A stretch of 60,591 nt of DNA from Balneolaceae bacterium UBA1514. GTDB taxonomy: Bacteria; Bacteroidota; Rhodothermia; Balneolales; Balneolaceae. The notes under the pieces were generated by a model that saw only the letters and a program-made list of their open reading frames with translations, was not told where the DNA came from and did not search any database. Made by a program: the position numbers and the translations under genes. Every line of letters starts with the position of its first letter. Position 1 is the stretch's first letter. Where the stretch lies: contig DCQQ01000031.1 in NCBI GenBank assembly GCA_002323515.1, forward strand, positions 1-60,591, given 5' to 3'. Of this stretch, positions 54,081 to 60,591 are shown piece by piece.

Positions 54081-55238
54081 TTACAGTAAACTTTCTGACC
54101 CAAAGTTTTTTTCATAGCCGAAAAAGTCCATTATACTGACCGCTACTTGGCTAAACCCATCTCGAACCCCTAGGGCTCTAGCAGATGTACGTTTCCCGTA
54201 AAGCAGTATCGGTACATACTCCCTTGTATGATCGGTACTTTGGACACATGGATCATTCCCGTGATCTCCTGTTATGATCAAGAGATCTTCGCCAGTCAGC
54301 TCATCCATTATTGCGGGAAGAGCCGAATCAATTTCCATAAGTGCCTTTGCATACCCCACTGGATCTAGCCTGTGACCATATAACTGATCAGTGTCTATGA
54401 GGTTAATGAATAGAAAGTCTTCTTCATTGGCTCTTAAACGCTTGATGATTAGCTCGATGCCTTCGGCATTTCCTTTTGTCGGATACAAAAAATCGAATCC
54501 TTCACCATTAAATAAATCTGCTACTTTACCTATGGATGCGGTCTTATGTCCTCTATTTTTTAATTCGGTCACTAAATGACTTTTAGGTGGAGCTACTGAC
54601 CAGTCGTGTCTTTTATGCGAAATTCGTTCGAATATTGGTGCTTCACCTTTGAATGGCCTTGCAATCACCCTACCTACCTCTTGTTCGCCGACTAATAAGT
54701 TATTCCTAGCCCAATCACACCATTCATACAGGGTTTCGATTGGAACAATGTCTTCGTGGGTAGCAATCTGAAATACACTATCAGCAGAAGTGTACACTAT
54801 AGGGAATCCTGTTTTTATATGCTCTGCACCAAAATCTGCAATGACGTTGGTCCCAGAATACTGGGAATTACACAATACGCCGGCTTTACCAATTTCATCA
54901 CAAAAAGACTGGATCAATTCCAATGGAAAGCCCTTTGGATAGGTAGGAAAAGGGGTGTCGAGTACAATTCCTGCCAGCTCCCAGTGCCCTGTTGTGGAAT
55001 CTTTGCCACTAGATTTTTCGCGTAGCTTGCCATAGCTAGCAATGGGAGATGATGTTGGTGGTATACTAGCAAGAGTAGCGATATTGCCTAGACCCATTTT
55101 TTCAAAGTTAGGGAGTCTAAGCATGGTCTCTTCGCTAACATGCCCCATTGTGTGAGCCAATTGGTCTCCATATTCTATGGCATCTTCCTGAGCCCCAATG
55201 CCCCAACCATCCACAATCAATAAAATAACCCGTTTCAT
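54081..55238 (-). CDS. deoB: Phosphopentomutase
   Basis: 385 residues. DeoB interconverts ribose/deoxyribose 1-phosphate and 5-phosphate in nucleoside salvage. Alkaline-phosphatase-superfamily metal sites are present: IVDGWGIGA at the N-terminus, the active Thr region SSGKDSTTGHWE, FINLIDTDQLYGHRLDP, and ITGDHGNDP with TDHTREYVP. Slightly shorter than E. coli DeoB (407). Its ATG overlaps the stop of the upstream GAF gene by one base (TAATG), an unusual coupling for a salvage enzyme. Confidence 0.95.
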   Translation of the reverse strand: MKRVILLIVDGWGIGAQEDAIEYGDQLAHTMGHVSEETMLRLPNFEKMGLGNIATLASIPPTSSPIASYGKLREKSSGKDSTTGHWELAGIVLDTPFPTYPKGFPLELIQSFCDEIGKAGVLCNSQYSGTNVIADFGAEHIKTGFPIVYTSADSVFQIATHEDIVPIETLYEWCDWARNNLLVGEQEVGRVIARPFKGEAPIFERISHKRHDWSVAPPKSHLVTELKNRGHKTASIGKVADLFNGEGFDFLYPTKGNAEGIELIIKRLRANEEDFLFINLIDTDQLYGHRLDPVGYAKALMEIDSALPAIMDELTGEDLLIITGDHGNDPCVQSTDHTREYVPILLYGKRTSARALGVRDGFSQVAVSIMDFFGYEKNFGSESLL

Positions 55239-56701
55239 TAATACACCTGGAGGTGTTCTTTCTCAGCTTTCACTACTTCTGAAAGCTGTTGTTTGGCTAA
55301 ACTTAGCACTTCGTAAGCGTTTGGATATTCGGCATTTAATTTTACCGCAGCAAATTTAAAGGAAACCGTTATGTTCATTCCTGAACTCAATTTTAACCCA
55401 TGAGCAACTTTGGAGCGAGTCTGCTCTACCCATTCTTCCAATGCTGATTCTTTGTTGCTTTGAAGTATGAAACTATAGACATAATCGGACTGAAAACCGA
55501 TATAACCTTTCTGCTGAAATCGGTAAGGGTTCAAAAATCGTACGATATCTCGTTGCATTCTTTGAAGTTCTTCCATTCTAAAGCGAGTTCGAAATGAGGA
55601 AAGATCCTCCAACGTTACGAGCCCCATCCAGGCATGTCGTTCTGGCTCGGTGCGTAAACGGTACAATTCATGCTCCAGAGATTTTTCCCAAAGTTCTGTG
55701 ACCACAGCTTGATATTTTTCAGTGAAAATATCTTCATCCATGATGGATTTGCGCGTGTTACTTTGTAATTGTAGCGCTGCAACTCGAGCCAAGTTGGCCA
55801 ACTTATGCTTCGTAGATTCCTTGAAGCTAAGCGGGTCCTTGTCATAGGCAATAAAGGCTCCCTGACGACGATTATGGACTAATAATGGCAACACATAGCT
55901 TGCACCTTCGGTTCTGGATTCATAGGCAGATACCAACTTAGGATTTGAGTTAAAGTGCATATTAAATACAGGGATTCCTCTCTCCAAAGCATCTCGTACA
56001 CTGCTTTTATCATCCACCCCAAGCCCCACATAAGGTGCATTTTTTGCAAATTTAGCATTGAGTGCAAGAGTAAAGTGGTCCATGGCAGCACATAGAAAAC
56101 TTACCCCACCATTTGGTAATAAGAATTGCATTTCATCCAAACAAGTGGTGATCACTTCCACTTTGTTCAAGCGTGAATGGACATTAGCTAGGGATTCCTC
56201 GTATTCTTCCCATTCCTTTTGCTGCTCGTGCAAATCTACGACTTCAAGGTAGGTATCCAGCACATTTACCATCGCATTATTGTAGGAATAGATAGCATCG
56301 AGTAAGGACTCTTCGTCCAAGTCTTGATCAGATTCAAGCACCGTAAGCCCAACCGTCTCCCCTTTGTTTATGAAAGGGATTATCAGCATACTTTTTGCGT
56401 GTACCACACTGAAATAATGCCCCAATTTTGCTTTTGAAATATCCTCTCCAATGCGCAGCTTGATGAGTTCATCAAGCTCCTTATATTCGTCGAGGAAATG
56501 ATGGTGAAAGTTCACTCGATCTTTGAACATAACATTACTTAAGCGAGTACTGTGGGTCTCCCAAACAAACTGTTGTCTAGATTGGTTAACCCAGCACATA
56601 TAGGCTAACTGAGAACCAGTTGAAGCGCGTAATAAATGCACTAAATCAGCAATTATTTGCTTGAATTCACGTAATGCTTTTTCTTGACGGTCTAAACTCA
56701 T
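55238..56701 (-). CDS. Cytosolic tandem-GAF protein with degenerate GGDEF-like end
   Basis: 487 residues; no signal peptide or membrane helix. A GAF-like region covers residues ~15-150 (SVVHAKSMLIIPFINKGETVGLTVLESD), a helical linker follows, and a second GAF-like region covers ~190-320 (SYVLPLLVHNRRQGAFIAYDKDPLSF). The last ~130 residues (ERHAWMGLVTLEDLSSFRTRF...FQSDYVYSFIL...) look like a diverged nucleotide-cyclase-type fold without a GGDEF motif. It is probably a regulatory protein with no enzymatic output visible. It overlaps deoB by TAATG and follows pepF by 59 bp. Confidence 0.75.
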   Translation of the reverse strand: MSLDRQEKALREFKQIIADLVHLLRASTGSQLAYMCWVNQSRQQFVWETHSTRLSNVMFKDRVNFHHHFLDEYKELDELIKLRIGEDISKAKLGHYFSVVHAKSMLIIPFINKGETVGLTVLESDQDLDEESLLDAIYSYNNAMVNVLDTYLEVVDLHEQQKEWEEYEESLANVHSRLNKVEVITTCLDEMQFLLPNGGVSFLCAAMDHFTLALNAKFAKNAPYVGLGVDDKSSVRDALERGIPVFNMHFNSNPKLVSAYESRTEGASYVLPLLVHNRRQGAFIAYDKDPLSFKESTKHKLANLARVAALQLQSNTRKSIMDEDIFTEKYQAVVTELWEKSLEHELYRLRTEPERHAWMGLVTLEDLSSFRTRFRMEELQRMQRDIVRFLNPYRFQQKGYIGFQSDYVYSFILQSNKESALEEWVEQTRSKVAHGLKLSSGMNITVSFKFAAVKLNAEYPNAYEVLSLAKQQLSEVVKAEKEHLQVY

Positions 56702-56760
56702 ATAGGGGTAATTTTGCTTAAGATAGTGTGTAAAACACTCACATTCACTTCTTTATTTTG

Positions 56761-58563
56761 CTATTGATTTTGCACCTGTGCAAATAACTCCTCCGCTCGT
56801 AGTATCATGCGTTCAAAAGAAGCCAATCCTTTTTGCCAGAATTGAGGGTCTTGTATATCCAGCCCCATACGAGCAATAAGTTCATGCGGCCACTCAGACC
56901 CCCCTGCTTGTAACAAGGACAAATAACGATCCGCAAAGCCTTCCGGCTTACGCTGATATTCTTCATATAATGCCAGCACCAGTAACTCACCAAAAGCGTA
57001 GGCATATACATAGCCTGGAGTGTGCAAGAAATGTGGAATATAACACCACCAATGGCGGTATTCCAGAGTCAATTCAACCGATGTTCCATAGAGTTTTTCT
57101 TGCTCGGTATTCCAAAGTTCAGAAAACTGCTCTGTAGTGAGTTCTCCATCTTCTCGCCGCGCCGTATGCATGGCTTCTTCAAATCGATTCATGGAAATTT
57201 GCCGGAATACGGTCGCGATGGTGTCATCAATTTTACCCATTAACAAGGCCAGTTCCTCCATTGGATCGTCTAGCTGCTTTAATAGGCGTTGGAATACCAA
57301 CATTTCACCAAATACCGAGGCCGTTTCTGCGGTCGTTAGGGGAGTACTGGCTTGAAGGGCTCCTTGTTTTCTGGATAGGTATTGGTGTACACCATGACCC
57401 AATTCGTGGGCTAAGGTTTGTACATCACGCAGCCTGCCATCATAGTTCATAAATACATATGGATGGACAGATGGAACGGTTCCTGCCGAATAGGCGCCCC
57501 CTCTTTTGCCTGGTTTTATAGCGGCATCAATCCATTTTTCGTCAAAGAAACGCACAGCGATATCCGACATCTTTGGGCTAAATTCACCATAAGCATCCAA
57601 AACCATTGAACGTGCTTGCTCCCATGAAACTGTAATCTCTGTCTTTTTCAAAGGAGCATATCGGTCGTAATCTTTAAAATCATCTATCCCTAATAGCTTC
57701 GATTTTAGGATATAATACCGCTGTGCCCATTGGTAATGACCCGTCACCGCCTGGACAAGGGCATCCACTGTTTCTTTGTCGGTTTCATTAGATAAATTAC
57801 GCGCATGAATCCATGATGGGTAGCCACGCAATTCATCGTTGGTTGCTTTATCTGCTAACAATGTGTTGAATATGAAGGTCAAATTTCGAGAAAGTTTGTT
57901 AAAACCATTCGATAATGAGGCATGAGCCTCTCTACGAACCTCTCTATTGGGGTCATGTAAAAGGCTCAAGACTTCTTGCTCTGATTTTTCTTCCCCATCA
58001 TAGTGAAAGGTTGCTGAGCCCAAGGTCTCGTCAAAATAGCGCACCCATGCGCTCTGTCCTGTTACGCTTTTAGCTGAAAGTATTTGCTCTTGCTCTTCGC
58101 TAAGTGAATAGGACTTGTAAGACCGCAATGACTCTAAATAGTGCGTATACTTCGCTAAAACTGGTTCATTGATCAGCTGTTGGGCGTGTTCCTCATCGAG
58201 GGCTAACCATTCTACCCGGAAAAACACCATATATTGATTTAGTTTGGAACCTAACTCGTTGGTGGACTGAACGGTTTTTCCATAGGCAGCATCTTGTGTA
58301 TTAGTACTCCATAATAAATAGGCAAAGGATCCGATTCTACCAGCCATATCTTGGATAGCCTCGTATTCTTTGAGTAAAGCTAGAAATTCTGGGGCATCCA
58401 AATCCGCAATTCGCCCTCGGTATTGTGTTGCAAAAGATTGAGCTCTTTCTAGAACTTTTACCTGGTCATTAGCAAATGCTGGATCATCAATACCCGCATA
58501 TAAATCACCCAGATTCCAATGTATTTCTTCAGCTCCAGTTGTCTTTTTCTCCGTTGATTTCAT
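56761..58563 (-). CDS. Oligoendopeptidase F-type M3 metallopeptidase
   Basis: 600 residues from the ATG at 58563, chosen because the family begins with KKTTGAEEIHWNLGDLYAG-type sequence; the 16 extra residues of the longest frame look like untranslated leader. The zinc site is HELGHGVHQYL with the third ligand in TAETASVFGEM. The remaining fold is helical, with RHWWCYIPHFLHTPGYVYAYAFGELL near the end, as in PepF/M3B peptidases. It degrades short cytosolic peptides. It is first in a likely minus-strand run with the GAF protein and deoB, divergent from the fused 2-oxoglutarate dehydrogenase. Confidence 0.94.
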   Translation of the reverse strand: MKSTEKKTTGAEEIHWNLGDLYAGIDDPAFANDQVKVLERAQSFATQYRGRIADLDAPEFLALLKEYEAIQDMAGRIGSFAYLLWSTNTQDAAYGKTVQSTNELGSKLNQYMVFFRVEWLALDEEHAQQLINEPVLAKYTHYLESLRSYKSYSLSEEQEQILSAKSVTGQSAWVRYFDETLGSATFHYDGEEKSEQEVLSLLHDPNREVRREAHASLSNGFNKLSRNLTFIFNTLLADKATNDELRGYPSWIHARNLSNETDKETVDALVQAVTGHYQWAQRYYILKSKLLGIDDFKDYDRYAPLKKTEITVSWEQARSMVLDAYGEFSPKMSDIAVRFFDEKWIDAAIKPGKRGGAYSAGTVPSVHPYVFMNYDGRLRDVQTLAHELGHGVHQYLSRKQGALQASTPLTTAETASVFGEMLVFQRLLKQLDDPMEELALLMGKIDDTIATVFRQISMNRFEEAMHTARREDGELTTEQFSELWNTEQEKLYGTSVELTLEYRHWWCYIPHFLHTPGYVYAYAFGELLVLALYEEYQRKPEGFADRYLSLLQAGGSEWPHELIARMGLDIQDPQFWQKGLASFERMILRAEELFAQVQNQ

Positions 58564-58732
58564 GTTTATTAATGGTTGGTTTGTAAGGTTTAGAATACAT
58601 GATAACCGCATGGGTCGATCAATTTGAATGGCATGGAATATACATTTTGATTAAGCCAGTTTAAAGTGTGAATAAGGCGTACATTAAACGAATGTTTGAG
58701 TGCTTTTTTACTTTCTTCTGCTTAATTTAAAT

Positions 58733-58755
58733 TGATAATAAAAAGTTTCTTATCA
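58733..58755. promoter_or_regulatory. Inverted repeat upstream of the 2-oxoglutarate dehydrogenase gene
   Basis: TGATAA (58733-58738) and TTATCA (58750-58755) are separated by 11 bp in the 241-bp divergent gap between pepF and the dehydrogenase. Weak operator candidate. Confidence 0.25.
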
Positions 58756-58804
58756 GCCTGACGTATGTCTTTACAATTGTTCAACCCACTTAGTTAATCT
58801 AATC

Positions 58805-60591
58805 TTGAAATCATTAGAAGCCGCATTCGGCCCAAATTCAGCACTAGTAGAAGAGTTATACGAACAGTACCAAAAATCTCCTTATTCAGTACCCACTCAC
58901 TGGAAACGCTATTTTGATGAATTAAATGACGTAGAAAGTACTGGCGCGAGTAACTCAAATAGTAGGGAAACCCATCAGGATTCGGTGGCGAATAATGTTC
59001 CCCCTTCCACAGCCACTAAGCCTGTAGCCTCTGATGCAGCTTCAAAAGCTAAAAACCCAGCACCTGCAGGTGAGCTACAAAAAATCAAAGGCGTTGCTAC
59101 AAAAATTGTAGAAAATATGGACGCCAGTTTAGAAGTACCTACTGCTACTTCCTTGAGAGTGCTTCCTGTGAAGATGATGATAGAAGACCGGACCATCATC
59201 AATCGGCACTTGGTAAAAAGGAATGAGCCGAAAGCTTCGTTTACCCATTTCATATGCTGGGCGGTTATTCAAGCAGTCAAAAAATTTCCGAATATCAATC
59301 ATACCTATCATAAAGATGGTAAGGTCCATTATCGAGTAGTTCCTGAGCAGATTAACCTAGGGGTTGCAGTTGATTTACCGAATAAAGATGGAAGCCGAAA
59401 TTTGGTTGTACCTAACATCAAAGGCGTGGATAAAATGAACTTTAAGGAGTTCTTGTACACGTTTGCTGAACTCGTTAACAAAGCACGAAATGGTAAACTT
59501 CAAATAGAGGATTACCAAGGAACTACTATATCGGTCACAAATCCTGGCACACTTGGAACCGTATCATCTGTTCCTCGACTCATGCCTGGTCAAGGTGCAA
59601 TCATTGCAACTGGAGCGATTGACTACCCAGCCGAGTTTCAGAATATGTCCAAAGACGTGCTCAATCAACTTGGTATATCTAAGGTTATGTCCATGACCTG
59701 TACCTATGATCATCGAATTATACAAGGGGCCGAATCTGGTGCTTTTTTGAATGAAGTAAATCATTTACTGAGTGGACAAGCCGATTTTTACGATACTATT
59801 TTTTCTGATCTAGAAATACCTTACGACCCTATTCCATACGGAGAAGATTTTTATTCGGGTCCATTCAATGGTGGTGGTAACACACTGGAAGAGGATCGCC
59901 GGACCATAGGTGTTTGGAGACTTATAAATATGTATCGCATGCGTGGCCACGTACTGGCTAACTTGGATCCATTAGAAAAAGAACCAGGATATAATCCTGA
60001 GCTTGATCTAGCCTATTATGGTTTATCGGTTTGGGATTTAGATAGAGAATTTTATTGTGGTGGGCTTGGTGGTAAACATCAAGCCACTTTGCGCGTCATT
60101 ATTAAGCTTCTTCGAGATACCTATTGTGAGCAGATCGGTGCTGATTACATGCATTTACTCGATTTAGAAGAGCGAAAATGGTTACGTGAACGCATGGAGT
60201 CTTCACTTAATGAAGCTGTACTAACAAAGGATGATAAAAAGCAGATTCTATCAAAACTTAACCAGGCGATGGCCTTTGAAGAGTTTCTGCATAAAAAATA
60301 CATTGGTCACAAACGTTTCTCATTAGAAGGTAATGACACCTTGATCCCCATGATGCATTTCTTATTGGAGAAAGCTGGAGATTATGATGTAGAAAAGGTA
60401 TTCATGGGTATGGCCCATCGCGGTCGTTTGAATATCTTGGTTAATATCATGAACAAACCCTATCACCGGGTGTTCGCCGAGTTTGAAGGCAACGTAGATC
60501 CAGATACCATTCAAGGTTCTGGCGATGTTAAGTACCACCTAGGCGCCAAAGGTACCCATGTTACTGCGTCTGAAAAGCAAATCGAGATCGA
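58805..60591 (+). CDS. Fused 2-oxoglutarate dehydrogenase E2-E1 (Kgd/OdhA type), 3' end outside window
   Basis: 595 codons are visible; the C-terminus is missing. It starts at the TTG at 58805: no in-frame ATG lies nearby upstream, and LEAAFGPNSALVEELYEQYQKSP matches the expected N-terminus of OdhA proteins. A Ser/Ala/Pro-rich linker follows. Next is a dihydrolipoyl succinyltransferase catalytic domain (residues ~95-315: ASLEVPTATSLRVLPVKMM, ISVTNPGTLGTVSSVPRLMPGQG, TYDHRIIQGAESG). Then the E1o part begins (WRLINMYRMRGHVLANLDPL, HKRFSLEGNDTLIPMMHFL, MAHRGRLNIL). There is no lipoyl domain. The mycobacterial and corynebacterial enzymes act with a lipoyl-bearing E2p of another complex; the same is expected here. 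Confidence 0.93.
   Translation, partial: MKSLEAAFGPNSALVEELYEQYQKSPYSVPTHWKRYFDELNDVESTGASNSNSRETHQDSVANNVPPSTATKPVASDAASKAKNPAPAGELQKIKGVATKIVENMDASLEVPTATSLRVLPVKMMIEDRTIINRHLVKRNEPKASFTHFICWAVIQAVKKFPNINHTYHKDGKVHYRVVPEQINLGVAVDLPNKDGSRNLVVPNIKGVDKMNFKEFLYTFAELVNKARNGKLQIEDYQGTTISVTNPGTLGTVSSVPRLMPGQGAIIATGAIDYPAEFQNMSKDVLNQLGISKVMSMTCTYDHRIIQGAESGAFLNEVNHLLSGQADFYDTIFSDLEIPYDPIPYGEDFYSGPFNGGGNTLEEDRRTIGVWRLINMYRMRGHVLANLDPLEKEPGYNPELDLAYYGLSVWDLDREFYCGGLGGKHQATLRVIIKLLRDTYCEQIGADYMHLLDLEERKWLRERMESSLNEAVLTKDDKKQILSKLNQAMAFEEFLHKKYIGHKRFSLEGNDTLIPMMHFLLEKAGDYDVEKVFMGMAHRGRLNILVNIMNKPYHRVFAEFEGNVDPDTIQGSGDVKYHLGAKGTHVTASEKQIEI

Noticed and set aside
58765..58797. Ten-codon leader-like ORF before the 2-oxoglutarate dehydrogenase
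   Set aside because: It has an ATG but no ribosome-binding site, no regulatory codon run and no hairpin logic; there is nothing to support a leader peptide.

Overview
The window most resembles the chromosome of a free-living, menaquinone-using member of the Bacteroidota/Balneolota/Rhodothermota assemblage, and a Balneola-like organism is my best guess. This is inference. The support is a short primary sigma factor without region 1.1, a very large SprA (type IX secretion translocon), two carboxypeptidase-like/TonB-dependent receptors, DUF3467 and DUF4290-like proteins, a split LptF/LptG pair, and a fused 2-oxoglutarate dehydrogenase of the Kgd/OdhA type. The sequence is AT-rich and densely coding. 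I see no rRNA, tRNA, insertion sequence, prophage or CRISPR array.

Layout. (1) 1-7239, minus: an envelope operon of a lipoprotein parvulin, a TonB-dependent receptor and a very large secreted protein cut by the window edge. (2) 7445-13141, minus: ispG, two rhomboid proteases, a phytoene-desaturase-family oxidoreductase, an ATP-grasp enzyme and a VOC protein. (3) 13278-15577, plus: rsmI-lnt, starting at TTG. (4) 15678-25673: sprA (minus), divergent from lptF-lptG (plus). (5) 25718-32937: DUF3467 protein and a CBS-type cysteine synthase (minus), then a DUF4290-like protein and menF-menD-menH-menB (plus). (6) 32967-34919, minus: grpE-dnaJ. (7) 35115-41457: a second TonB receptor with an SGNH lipoprotein, and two more SGNH hydrolases. 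(8) 41699-45009, plus: a ybbA-ybbP ABC exporter divergent from the tesA-like esterase, the same arrangement as in E. coli. (9) 45172-51653, minus: a propeller-sensor histidine kinase, its NarL-type regulator, a Trp/Tyr- and Ser/Arg-rich lipoprotein and a FadL-like porin. (10) 51785-58563: an acyltransferase-like protein (plus), then pepF, a GAF protein, deoB and rpoD (minus). (11) 58805-end, plus: the fused 2-oxoglutarate dehydrogenase, cut by the window edge.

Functional theme. Much of the window serves the envelope: protein secretion (SprA), LPS transport (LptF/G), lipoprotein acylation (Lnt), outer-membrane uptake (two TonB receptors, FadL-like porin) and ester hydrolysis (three SGNH enzymes). 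The men genes and the fused dehydrogenase cover respiration and the TCA cycle.

The least explained signals are in non-coding DNA. Near-identical LacI/cre-type operators lie upstream of both TonB-receptor operons. A nested dyad lies in the 39655-39968 gap. There is a large hairpin before rsmI, a 116-bp segment bounded by perfect 12-bp inverted repeats before the DUF4290-like gene, a 12-bp-stem hairpin just before menF, and a cluster of TTGTAG motifs with a terminator-like hairpin before rpoD. I did not find a gene cluster that I can defend as an undescribed system. The strongest candidates are the oxidoreductase/ATP-grasp/VOC set and the shared operator regulon.
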